From: Solen grandis
Lineage: Eukaryota > Mollusca > Bivalvia > Adapedonta > Solenidae
Direction: 5' to 3'
Assembly: GCA_021229015.1 (NCBI GenBank)
Contig: CM037781.1
Location: 40,035,897-40,099,896, forward strand
Length of the DNA stretch: 64,000 nucleotides
In this document: positions 11,821 to 22,303 of the stretch, one piece after another
Position numbering within the stretch: the first letter of the stretch is position 1
Layout of the letters: each line of letters opens with the position of its first letter
Position numbers and translations under genes: made by a program
Notes under the pieces: generated by a model
What the model saw: only the letters and a program-made list of their open reading frames with translations
Told to the model about the DNA's origin: nothing
Databases searched by the model: none

Positions 11821-13984
11821 ATATTGGTGAGTTTCTGTCGTTCAGACCAAACGTGTTTTAGAATTAGCGAACATTATTAGGGCGATTCCTCAGGCAGGGG
11901 TGTGTTTTTTGTTTGTTTTTTTGTTTGTTTGTTTTTTGTTGTTGTTGTTGTTTTTTGTCCCTGTATGTCTTTATTCATCCTTTCCATGCAAAATAAGACC
12001 AATTTTATGAAAATCCATCAATAATCAAAGGAGTTACTGCAATGAAAATGACATGATGTACGATTTCAATGGAAAGAGTTACCTACCTTCTTAGTATATA
12101 TAAGGTTGTTGATTTTTTTATGCGGTAGTTTTTCAGTTAAAGCAACGTACCGGGTACGTTTGAATGCGATGGCTTTATTTAATCAATTGAAAACGAGTAT
12201 TTCAGGCAGAAAACAGCCGTGAAAAATAGAACTGTCTATTTCTCCAGATTTACCATTTTGCATTCAAAAACGTCACGTGACGATGAAGATCTCAAACGCA
12301 CTGAATGGCGTCGAATTTGATTCCAGGAGCTTGGTCACTATTAAATGTGCGATTTATTGGTGACTGCTTAAAGGCATCTCAAAACCCTTATATAAGTGAC
12401 CCCCCCCCCCCCCCCCCCCCCCCCCACCCCCCAGTATATGTAGGCATCTGTTTTCTGATAAGCCAGGCTGCCACAGTCTGTCACGATGTGTCTGTCACAC
12501 AGGTATTGTTCAAGATCCAAGTGTATGTATGCTATATTTGGGGGTTGGACATAGTCATTCACAGTTTGTAAAGGAAATAGTTGTGAATATACCAATTACG
12601 CAATCCTAAATACCAGAAATTATTCTATCAGTTCTTTTTTATTTAATTAAATATAAATCTTTATTTGTTTTCTTTCTTACTTTGTTGGTTGATTTTGTTA
12701 TTTCTTATACATTTTGTTATTTCTTTCTTTCATTCTTTTAGTTCTCATATATATTTTAATTTATATTTTATTTTGATTTGTAAAATTTATCATAAAAAGC
12801 GACATTAAGTTTGGAAATAAATTATGTATTAATAAATACTTTCATTCTCTCAATTCTTCCCTCAACTCATGTTTATGCCAGAAAATCAACACTGTTTTAA
12901 ATACTTGATTTTTGTTTGTTATGTCATAATATGTTATGACATAATCATGCAATTACAAAATTGACACCTAGTAATCAATGCAATAAAGAATATGTAAGGG
13001 ATCAACAACCCACATTATCACTAACATTCATTAAAATGTTTATGGCTTTGTGTAAAACTAGCCTACTGTCTCACTTCCATACTAGCAGGTAATTTAGTTT
13101 TGCATTAACCCATCAGAGGTTTTACTGTGACAGATTAGTACTATATTGGCTAAAGACTCCCTGCAGTCAGCAATTAGCAGGTCTGGTCACAGCAGGTGGG
13201 GGCCTGGCTCAGTGGGATACCACATTCCTTTCGAGATGCCTTTAAGTAGTGACTTTCGAGCATTTTTTGCTGATCATCATTTGTCTGCTTTTCTTAGTTA
13301 CATGTCCCACCGACAGTGTTCCAGTCATTTATGGGTCTTTTATAAAACGTTAACACCGATTAATAATTATGTATAAATAATTTATCAACGAAAAGATACT
13401 CATGAATAAATATAGCCTAAACAGAGCTGTCTTTAATACACCGGCTTTCGTACACGGGTCCCGGAATTTTTGCAACTTTCTCTACACAGTTTTAGCAAAT
13501 TTCGTTCAAATCGTCAAGGAAAGACACTAGTCAGTGAAATATATCGCCTCGAGGGTCGCATTACGATATAAATATAAAGGTATTCCTACGTTAAAAAAGA
13601 AACGATTTTCAAACGATTTTATGCGATTTTCGAAGCCTCGTATATATCCATATTTGTTATGTTAAACCGTTGAAAAACCGATCCTAAGCAGCACGCACTA
13701 ATGAAGAGAGAGAGAGAGAGAGAGAACGAAAGAGAGGGGTGGTTACATATGCGTTCCAATGATGCGTTCGACGATTGGTTGGTTTGAATTCTGACCGTTA
13801 ATTGTGTATAGGCCCGATCGCGCGACTGACTTGAAATTCCGATAAACGAATGATATTATTGAATGATTTATTTTTCATTTTATTCTCGTAGTTCCGCCTT
13901 TTTTACTAGAGTTTATAACTCCGCCTATTTTTCTCATATATCAGCATATAGTGTCGAATTTCTCGTTTTTTTTCCATTATGTAA
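11821..13984. other. Gene-poor stretch with simple repeats
   Basis: Holds a (GTTT)/(GTT) run near 11907-11955, a poly-C run at about 12401-12426, a (GA)n run at 13704-13725 and a 40-base SINE B scrap near 13300. No supported gene. Confidence 0.5.
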
Positions 13985-14170
13985 TTTATTCTATCGCTTC
14001 GCTTCTAACTAATGCGCCCCGAGTTAGATTCCTGGTCACGAACATGAGAGAGTACAGTGATGGCCCGTCCAGGCACATGGGTTTCCTCCAGTTTTCTCCC
14101 ACAATAATGACCACATACGCCGCCATCAGAGTCATCGAAAGTGATTTAAATAAGTTGCGATAACTTTTAT
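13985..14170 (+). mobile_element. tRNA-derived SINE relic
   Basis: A B-box-like CGAGTTAGATTCCT is followed by GGGTTTCCTCCAGTTTTCTC, a body motif common in metazoan SINEs. It ends about 380 bases before the receptor gene. Confidence 0.4.
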
Positions 14171-14551
14171 CGTAATCGATGTTTGAATTTTAACTTTTCT
14201 TTAAGTTATTAACTTGTGAACTGGTGTTATTTTTATTCCAGATGTATACATTTGTAAGACAATGAAACTGTTGGATTAGTCTGAGTCAAATTAAATATCT
14301 GAATCTCGTTCTGATGATTCACACCAGAAGTAATATTATTGGATGAATTCGCTCATCGAAAAAAAGGCTATATTTGTAAAGAGTAATATGTTTCGTTGAC
14401 AATTCATTTCAATTCATCCAATCACAACTCACAGTGATAATATCTCACATAACCAGTAAGACTTGCAGCGAGTGTGAAATATAGAAATATATAGAAAGCA
14501 TCGGTTTGCTTGGAAGATAACCATTTTCCAGATACTGATACACGGGTTAGC
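14171..14551. other. Upstream region of the receptor gene
   Basis: Should hold the 5' UTR or promoter of the receptor. No convincing TATA box or initiator could be chosen. A CTTGCAG at 14461-14467 could be a splice acceptor for a 5' UTR exon. Confidence 0.35.
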
Positions 14552-15883
14552 ATGGAACTGCAAGATCGGCTCAAAAGCTATCGTTGTAATGAAACTGAGA
14601 CTGTAGAATGCAGCATTTTGAAAAACTTGTGGAAGTATGGACCTTTTGCTCTTCTGGTCATCGGTACTCTCGGGAATGCATTCAGTATTTGGATCTTAAT
14701 GAGACCTCGTCTTCGGAAGTACTCCACATCGGTCTATCTGGCGTGCATGGCCATCTCGGACTGCACTATGCTCTGGAATAGTGTACTGAGACAAACCCTC
14801 ATTAGAGTGTCCGATTATGATACCAGAACATTATCTTCTTTTTCGTGCATGGTCACAGCATGGGTGGTACTTACTGCAGCAATTTATTCTCTGTTGATGT
14901 TCGCGGTTCTTATCATGGAGCAGACCTTGGTCACTCTGTATCCCGCTTTGTTTAAAAACAAAATAACAAAAGCTGTCGCGGTCAGAGTTAGTCTCATACT
15001 TCTGGCACTTGACATGATACTAACCGGTCATACTTTGTTTGGATTTGAGCTTGTTTCAACAGAACGAATGTTGTTACACGATAGAGGCGAACAAAAAGAG
15101 AATTGTACATGGAAGCATTTTGGCGATTTTTTCAATGACTCGAGTGCTGAAGATTTCAGTGCGATTTTAATTGACCTATCAAAAAACATCAGTCATTCAG
15201 ACACATCATTTAGCAACACAACATTCCAAGAGAATTCTTCAAACAACACGTTTTTGTCTGGCACCTTCGAAGGAAATACAACTGCCATACAAATATGTAA
15301 TGACACAGATTTTGTCAGCGCTGTCAATTTCACGAGAGAAATACAACATAAAAAGGTTTCCATCGTTAATGAATCTGGTCTGAGATCTATTATCACCGTT
15401 AAACGATGCCAGTTTTCTTCAGATTCTTATGCAATATTTTACACTGGGAAATGGAAAATCATTGTTGTTTTTATAAATGCAATAATTTTGACGATTATTG
15501 TTGCATGCTGTTTTGTCGCAGGACTGGCCATCTATCGTCAATCTAGAAAGATCGCTCCAGGAAATGGATTAATGTTGATGCAACATAAGAGAAGAAATGC
15601 AGCCTATGGGTTTTTATTGTCAATATGTGTATTTACTACTGTCTTAACACTGCCGTACAATGTGTTTAAAGTGGCTTTGAAAGACTTGAGGAGTGACATG
15701 AGTGAATATAACATAGTCAGATTGCAATTGATCGATGTCATTCTGAGGCTCATGTTGTGGTGTGTCTATACGTTCAACTTTTTGGTTTATTTCTTTCGTG
15801 GAAAACTTTTTAAAGAAGAATGGAACACGATTGTCAAATCATGCTTGGTTCGTCAGACTAGGGTGACAAACATAAGGAATTAA
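14552..15883 (+). CDS. Rhodopsin-like (class A) 7TM receptor, intronless
   Basis: A single open frame encodes 443 residues from the ATG at 14552. The same frame is open 14 codons upstream, but without another ATG. TM1 is about residues 31-50 with the GN signature (N42); TM2 62-80 with D70; TM3 100-122, preceded by C99; TM4 143-163; TM5 302-326; TM6 352-372; TM7 393-413. The E/DRY triad is replaced by E123-Q-T, the TM6 CWxP by LTLP, and NPxxY by N409-F-L-V-Y413. The second extracellular loop spans about 135 residues with ten N-x-S/T sequons (N184 to N273), against a few tens of residues usually. This fits the expanded invertebrate peptide-type receptors. The ligand is unknown, and the changed DRY leaves G-protein coupling doubtful. 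Confidence 0.88.
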   Translation: MELQDRLKSYRCNETETVECSILKNLWKYGPFALLVIGTLGNAFSIWILMRPRLRKYSTSVYLACMAISDCTMLWNSVLRQTLIRVSDYDTRTLSSFSCMVTAWVVLTAAIYSLLMFAVLIMEQTLVTLYPALFKNKITKAVAVRVSLILLALDMILTGHTLFGFELVSTERMLLHDRGEQKENCTWKHFGDFFNDSSAEDFSAILIDLSKNISHSDTSFSNTTFQENSSNNTFLSGTFEGNTTAIQICNDTDFVSAVNFTREIQHKKVSIVNESGLRSIITVKRCQFSSDSYAIFYTGKWKIIVVFINAIILTIIVACCFVAGLAIYRQSRKIAPGNGLMLMQHKRRNAAYGFLLSICVFTTVLTLPYNVFKVALKDLRSDMSEYNIVRLQLIDVILRLMLWCVYTFNFLVYFFRGKLFKEEWNTIVKSCLVRQTRVTNIRN

Positions 15884-16328
15884 ACCGATGGAGTGTCAGA
15901 CATTATATACATTGTCCCAAGGACTCATTTTGAAATTTAATGTGTTGTGTTCATTTGGGAAGTCATTGAGTAAACATGTGTATGTAGTAAAAGTAAGTCC
16001 ATTCCAAGAAAATTCGCACTTTTCAACTGTAAGTTAACCATAACATAAATTTATCATACAATATTTTGCTTATAACTTAAGAGAAAGAATATTTTTAACC
16101 ACACACACACACACACACACACACATTATTCTTAATTATAACCCCATTCATGCCATTTCCCAGGCTCTTGTCTACTGTGTTTCTATCACTACATCGCCCC
16201 TAATGTCCATGTGTTTATCTTGCCCCCTAACAGCTTCTAACGTTAGCGGCCTGACTGCGTGAAGTTAGCGGCCTGACTGCGTGAAGTTAGCAGCCTGGCG
16301 GCCTAGCGGCATTCATGTTCCTAATTCT
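15884..16328. other. Receptor 3' flank with simple repeats
   Basis: Contains an (AC)n microsatellite at 16100-16125 and, at about 16238-16306, three near copies of a unit of about 25 bases containing GTTAGCGGCCTGACTGCGTG. No gene. Confidence 0.65.
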
Positions 16329-16329
16329 T

Positions 16330-16472
16330 GACTTGACTATTTGAGTTTACCGTCGCTTCGACAGTATTTCAGTCATATAGCGACGTCCAGCTAATTACAT
16401 GTGGAGGAAGACCCCGAATGCACGGAGGCATCCGGGTAGAACCACCGACCTACCGAAAGCCAGCTGGAAGGC
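16330..16472 (-). mobile_element. SINE family A, 5'-truncated, with 11-bp target duplication
   Basis: The body matches the 3' two thirds of the SINE (AGCGACGTCCAGCTAATTAC through CCGGGTAGAACCACCGACCT to AGCCAGCTGGAAGG) and ends in the CTATTTGAGTTTACC tail variant. It is flanked by perfect direct repeats TCCTAATTCTT at 16319-16329 and 16473-16483, showing that it inserted by target-primed reverse transcription. Confidence 0.85.
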
Positions 16473-16483
16473 TCCTAATTCTT

Positions 16484-17439
16484 ACGTTAAGAAGAAAGGC
16501 ATAACTATTGAATAACATTGCTTTACACATAGATCGGTATAAGAGAGATATTTTTTCTCCCATACTCAGCATTGGAATATCGGGATTTACCACGTGACAG
16601 ATAACTCTATCGTATATGTCACGTGATCATCTGTTACTTTTATCATTTTTCAAGATAAAAAAATCATATGTACTTTATTCATCAGTGTGAAAGTGAAATA
16701 ACGCATAAGGATATTGAAGAATATTACTACGCGCAGTCGAGGGCATGCTATTTTATCGTAAATTCCAGTCAAAAGAACACACGATTTTCAGTATATAATT
16801 ACGTATGAACTTTAAAATGTCGATTTCTCTCAACATTTACTGATGATTAATTGCAGCGCAATAACCGTCTGCTACTGTACAAACATTACTGGTAGAAAAA
16901 ATTCCAACATTCTTAGGACATGTAGGACAGGGATATCTCAGCCTCCGGGCAAGAACTTGGCACAGTCTCGTTCCTGCCTGAAATTTCTGACCCTCGGATG
17001 GGATGGTTTGTTCCCACTTTGCCAACTTCACACCTTTTAGTATTCCCACTATGCCAACTTTCCAGTTCTTGAGTGAAGGTTACCTGTACGCAGTCAGGTA
17101 TAACGGTGATAATGTACAATAAGCCCAGATGGTTTATGCTGTGCCTAGGTTAATAGATATATTAAAAATATATATTAAAATGGTGTATTTTATTTCTTCT
17201 CTTTGCAGTATGATGTGTATTATTTGTAATGTTTATGCTTTGCGTTGAGCTAATGCAATGTGTGTAATTAAAATAAGGATTTCCTCTATATACATGTATA
17301 TCCCCTCTCACTTTCTCCGTCTCTCGTTTTCTGTCTCTCTCACTCTTGCGCGCGCTGTCGCATTTTTGTCTCATTTTTAAATAAAAACAATGTTTTCTTG
17401 TTCATATTTTATTATGTCACATAAATGCAAAGTAACAAC
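16484..17439. other. Intergenic, nothing recognised
   Basis: Short overlapping frames at 16837-17119 on both strands have no recognisable domain and are probably chance ORFs. Confidence 0.45.
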
Positions 17440-18310
17440 AATGATGTCAATAAACGAATTTCATATGGATAAATGAAAACAATACGTGAAGCGGTAGACA
17501 TAAAACACGCAATGACAATTTTATGGAGCAATGGACGCAATGAAAATATTACCGAGCAATGGAAATTTTATTTTTAGAATAGCATAAAAATACTTTTAAA
17601 CCATCTATAACTGTTTAATTGTATATTCACATGACTTTTAAGACAATGACATGCGAATAAATTTAGAGTTATTAATTTGAGATTATTCATATATGGAGCA
17701 ATGGAAATGATTACGGAGCAATGGAAATTTTCAGAAAAGCATTATTAAATGCCATAAATTTATTTTAAACCACATGTTACTGTTTTATTATATAAAAACA
17801 TTAATTCAAGGCAATAGCATACGAATTAACTTGGTGGAGTTATTAAAATGGAGATTAAACGAGTATATAGTCATATAGATTACGGCGCAATGGAAAGTCC
17901 ATTGTGCCTCGATAAAACACGCAAATGATGTTTGCTAGACACAATGAGTTGAACTTTGTTATATTATTCTTGCCTGGGTTAAAATAAGAAAACAATGCTT
18001 GTGCTCTGGTATACGCTTTTTAATATGTTCTCTCTAAATAAAGCAGACTCACGTACGATGTTTACACTGCTAGCTCCACTCTCCAGGCCAGGTATAAAAC
18101 AATGGACAGTGTATCCAGATAAACAGGCAACATATCACAAAATGATAATGATCAATATAATGTTTTAAATTTAATAAATATTATTAATTTGTGTATCTAT
18201 ATCATCAAGATTTTTCATATACCGCGCAATGAAAATAACCGCGAAATGGAAATTCCATTGCACCTTAAAAATACCACGCAAATGAAAGTTGTATGTTCAT
18301 ATGCAAACTC
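17440..18310. repeat. Degenerate tandem array around GGAGCAATGGAAAT
   Basis: At least three long, diverged units carry GAGCAATGGAAATTTTA-type words, TTTAAACCA...CTGTTTTATTATA-type segments and ATAAAACACGCAAATGA-type ends. Spacing is roughly 170-190 bases between equivalent points. No coding potential. Confidence 0.55.
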
Positions 18311-18334
18311 GTACCAAAGACAAGTTATGAAGAC

Positions 18335-18356
18335 ATATATATATATATATATATAT
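18335..18356. repeat. (TA)n microsatellite
   Basis: About ten uninterrupted AT units. Confidence 0.9.
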
Positions 18357-18732
18357 TACATGTGCATGTGTCAAAACATCCAATTTATTATATTTATATC
18401 TGTGATGTATGACGATGAGCTTATGTATGCTTAAGTCTAAATAAAAATTCTGTTCTGTTCTGTTCTATTAGATACGCCAAATTAAAATTGCTCACTTCAA
18501 TATAAATTTGTCCTGTACCATACTATACACAGTGGATATTTCTTAAGGTGATACCGGTATACCCATACCGCACTGACTGGCGCGTGTATGCCACATTTCT
18601 AATAAATTAATCAAAAACGCGCATGCTGACGCAAAAGAAGTATGAAGAAGGAAATTAAAGATTTTATATTATGAAGAAAAAATAAAATAATGATGGATAT
18701 ATCTATAATCAATAAAATTTAGAACTTTTAAT

Positions 18733-18757
18733 TGTGTGTGTGTGTGTGTGTGTGTGT
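18733..18757. repeat. (GT)n microsatellite
   Basis: About twelve GT units, directly followed by a SINE-B-like 3' end. Confidence 0.9.
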
Positions 18758-18764
18758 TGGTATT

Positions 18765-18842
18765 GACACGTGCCATTAATGGCCTTCTTCACACCTTATC
18801 AACTGGGGAGGGCGGTGGGACGTTAAACCCAACAAAACAACT
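18765..18842 (+). mobile_element. SINE family B-like 3' end
   Basis: Ends GGTGGGACGTTAAACCCAAC followed by AAAACAAC, the same 3' terminus and A/C-rich tail as other family B copies. The upstream body is strongly diverged. Confidence 0.45.
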
Positions 18843-20480
18843 GGGAAGGGTGTGCTCAAGTCATTATTCTAGATTACGTTAGTAAGTCGTTGCTTTTGTT
18901 CATCATCAGCATCATCATCATCATAGGCATGGGGTTGATTTTAGACTTCATAAATATAAAGGGTCAGAGTATCAAGGTTTATCATTTTTACTATTTTATA
19001 TATAGGGCATTTCAAATCAATTCCATAGTCGAGCGTTCTGTTATCTGACAGCTCTTGTTCAATATTTATTTTAGATGTACATGTATGTATTTAATTTTGA
19101 TTATCATGTTCTAACGTTTAATAAAACAATGAAAACTATCTTTTCTTGTTTCTTTTTTGCCCCTTTATAAACAGATAAGAATAAAGTGTATAGCCTATTT
19201 GGATTACAATCTAGCGCTCTTGCTGCTCACCACGACCAATCCGCCGACAGTCTCTCAGTGCCTTCGGCGCTTTGATTAATATTTACTTGTTAGAGTCTCA
19301 AATGACTGTAGTGTCTTTAGTCGCATCTGTATGTCACAATTCAGAAAGTACTTTAGGGATTGAGTTTATACTTTATACAATGGTCAAACTTTACTTACCA
19401 AGAACAATAACTATATCTTGCTTCATCTCTATTACTTATTATGTTTTTTCTAGAACATATTTTAAAAACTATTTAAGGCATGGATATCATTCTTTACACA
19501 ATGGAAGGATGTGAAGTGACAAAGAACAATAACTTTATCTTGTCCCATTTTCTTGCTTTTCTATTTTTTTTTTAAAATAGCATCCCTTAATTAGAATTTA
19601 CTCACGATTTGTCCGACTATTGAAAAATACAGTTTCGCCCGCGGCGACCCTTGTTGACTTAACAATAATATTAATAATTACATCTTCGTGACTGGCTCGA
19701 TGATAAAAATTGTAAACACGGGTATACAGGTAGAGTATTGTGTTATCGATTATTGACATAAAACGAATGTGTACGAGACTCTCTCTTTGTATATTAATGC
19801 TCGTTTTTCTTTCATTTTTTCTGTCTTTCTCGTCATATTTCCCCGTAATGCGCGCGTTTTGTACGCGTGTATGTTCTATCGTTTGTTTCTCTCTCCGCGT
19901 ATCAATCCTCTCTTTTCTATTAATTCTCTCACTCTCTATCGCAATATATTACTTAGTAGGATAACACATTTATATAAGCTGAGATATCGTGCATTTTGTA
20001 CCTAGAAAATAACACATTTCCGACCGGAAACAGCTGATAAACGATCGGAATCCTTTAAAAATCGATCGATTATTACCTGTCGAGAAAAAACGATCGGTAA
20101 CAGCTGACCTCCTATCGGAAAATGCCGAACGTTCATATCCAGTCGAATAAAATCAAACATAAGACGGGTTTTATTGGGAAATTGTTTGATTTATTTGTAG
20201 TTAAAGGAAGAAACTAGTGTTTAAAATCGCACGTTTGTTTACAAAATGCATTAATGGTACATCCGTTGTTTTAGACTAGTATAATATGGTGATTTTCAAC
20301 GAACCATATCCTGAACCAGATACTGAAATTGTTATTGTTACACCTTTGTAGCTGTATAAATAATTTTAGTTAATCGAAGTTCTACATTTTTTATCAGACG
20401 GTAGTCTACAGTACGTTAATTTCTAGAATAAAAAATTAAGTTTTGATACAAAATGCTTAAGATTAAATGTATATGGAAAA
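18843..20480. other. Gene-poor stretch
   Basis: Contains a short (ATC)n run near 18903-18926. The frames at 19740-20005 are low-complexity, Phe/Ser/Leu-rich readings of TC-rich DNA and are not supported as genes. Confidence 0.45.
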
Positions 20481-20575
20481 ATAACATTAGGTCTGGGTGT
20501 GTGGTGAGTGTATTATATATATATACATTAGGTCTGGGTGTGTGGTGAGTGCATTATATATATATATAATAACAA
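20480..20575. repeat. Local tandem duplication with (AT)n
   Basis: ACATTAGGTCTGGGTGTGTG followed by GTGAGTG and an (AT)n run occurs twice in direct order, about 44 bases apart. Confidence 0.85.
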
Positions 20576-20599
20576 TAATGACATCAGGGTTAGAAATAT

Positions 20600-20690
20600 A
20601 TGTGTCCAGCCTGACCAGGACGCAACCCGGGGCCATTTGCTTTCAGGGCAAATGCTCTACTGACTAAGCTGGACAGGTCACTGACACTTA
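20600..20690 (-). mobile_element. tRNA-derived SINE head
   Basis: On the minus strand: A-box CAGCTTAGTCAGTAGAGC, an anticodon-arm-like TTTGCCCTGAAAGCAAA, then B-box-like GGGTTGCGTCC. This is a tRNA-like order but the B box is mutated. Confidence 0.5.
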
Positions 20691-20744
20691 TTCCTCAATG
20701 TTTAGGGTAAAACTTATTGGCCATTACAATAACAATAATTGTAA

Positions 20745-20749
<5 letters not shown>

Positions 20750-20802
<53 letters not shown>
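20750..20802. repeat. (TA)n microsatellite
   Basis: More than 25 uninterrupted TA units. Confidence 0.95.
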
Positions 20803-20806
<4 letters not shown>

Positions 20807-20884
20807 AAATGAAAAATTGCCATTTAATTTTTGTTCTTTTCATATGATGCAAAAGTAGAGCGTAAATGAATTATATTTTTAATA

Positions 20885-21107
20885 TGGGACCTCCGTGGCC
20901 AAAACACTTTAACACTCACTCTGCCCCTCACTGCACGGGTTCGAATCCCGGCTGGGTCATTCTGATTTTCATGTGAGGAAGCCTTCCTACTGGCTTGCAG
21001 TGGGTTGGTGGTTCTACCTGGATGCCCCAGTGCATTCGGGGTCTTCCTCCACCTGTAATTAGCTGGACGTCGCTATATGACTGAAATACTGTCGCAGCTT
21101 GATGGTA
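20885..21107 (+). mobile_element. SINE family A, near full length
   Basis: Plus-strand copy with tRNA head (CCGTGGCC at the A-box site, perfect B-box GGTTCGAATCC at 20938-20948), the conserved body (TGTGAGGAAGCCTTCC, GGTTGGTGGTTCTACC, CTCCACCTGTAATTAGCTGG) and the 3' end with GACTGAAATACTGTCGCAGC. The tail is A-rich. Confidence 0.88.
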
Positions 21108-21204
21108 AATTAAAAAAATCAATCTATTTATAATGGTTTGTTAAAAATTAATGTTTTCTGTGGCTTATTTGTTACAACTGCAGAGATTCAATCACGTAAC
21201 TTCT

Positions 21205-21392
21205 TTCAATTGTGGGTTCAATTCCTTGCAGTGTCACTTTCTTCATCTAAGTAAGCCATCCAGCTCGCTTGTGGTAGGTTGGTGGTTCTGCCTGGCTGCC
21301 TATGTGTAATCATCCATTTTATTAGCTGGATCACTATATAACTGGAATACTCATAGTTGCAGTGACAGTAAACTCCAGTCAACACAATAATT
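21205..21392 (+). mobile_element. SINE family A, diverged copy
   Basis: Begins near a degenerate B box (GGGTTCAATTCCTTG) and keeps GGTAGGTTGGTGGTTCTGCC, a shortened TTAGCTGGATCACTATATAAC and a CAGTGACAGTAAACTCCAG 3' end. It lies directly after the copy at 20885-21107. Confidence 0.7.
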
Positions 21393-22293
21393 AATTTAAC
21401 TTTCAATTTGTTTATACAAATTCCTCAGACTTTGGTTACCAAAAAAGACTGCAATATAATGAAAATAAAGTAAGCACCAGAAAATTCTAAGTGTGCCTAC
21501 TGTTGGTGCATAACTCAAACCAACGACTCCTGCTGTCCTGGAGTTCCAAAAATAAATACACAACATATAACATTAACAGGACAGATATTCCTTTTCATAC
21601 ACACTACACTTCTCCCAAACCCACAACTGACGCCACCATGCTACTCTACCGCCTGGCCTAACTGGACAGATTTTCCTACCTACACAAACAATAAAAATCA
21701 AAATGAAATAAAAGTTTTAAATTTGTAATCAGGTGAGATAACCAGTAATTTCCTGTACCCTTGCTTACATGCATGGCCAGTGCTCTATGAATTGAGCAAT
21801 TGGACCATGTACACAATTTTCTAATAAGGGATACTTATAGACTGTTACATAATCCACAACCAGTTTAGAATAACATGTAATCCCTGAATTCACAGGAAAA
21901 AGAACAAACTATAATCCAAAGAGCAGTAATATACTGAAAAATAGGAAATGTAACAGACCCACATTGTAACCAATCTAGAAAAATGTGCAATTAGACCAGG
22001 CCCTGTGTTCCCAAACATTAAAATGGTACTTAAACTTGTATGATTTTCATAATTATACTCAAACTACGCCCATTAGTTTCGATAGGGATTTAAGTATGTT
22101 ACTCAAATTAAAGCCAGAGTTTGAACTTAAGTATTTTCGAGAACACGGGGCCAGGACTCTAACTCGAGAGCCCTCACTTACATGGCAAGTTCTCTACCAA
22201 TGCATCTACATAACCACTTAAACTTTTCAACTTTAAGGCTACAAGTTAAACTGTTACATTTTATAATGATTGAAGAAAATTACTTGCAGTTTT
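21393..22293. other. SINE-relic rich, no gene
   Basis: Two minus-strand tRNA-like heads are visible. One at about 21755-21815 has TTGCTCAATTCATAGAGCAC. One at about 22140-22220 has TAGATGCATTGGTAGAGAAC and GAGTTAGAGTCC. The remaining sequence shows nothing recognised. Confidence 0.45.
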
Positions 22294-22303
22294 AACAATT
22301 CAT
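22294..22303. repeat. Target-site duplication, left copy
   Basis: AACAATTCAT here is repeated at 24762-24771, directly after the poly-A tail of the LINE. This defines the insertion boundaries (the first two A of the right copy may belong to the tail). Confidence 0.8.

Noticed and set aside
12305..12595. ORFs across the poly-C run
   Set aside because: Poly-Pro/poly-Gly readings of a homopolymer.
19740..20005. Two overlapping Phe/Ser/Leu-rich ORFs resembling membrane peptides
   Set aside because: TC-rich low-complexity DNA read in two frames; no start context or homology.
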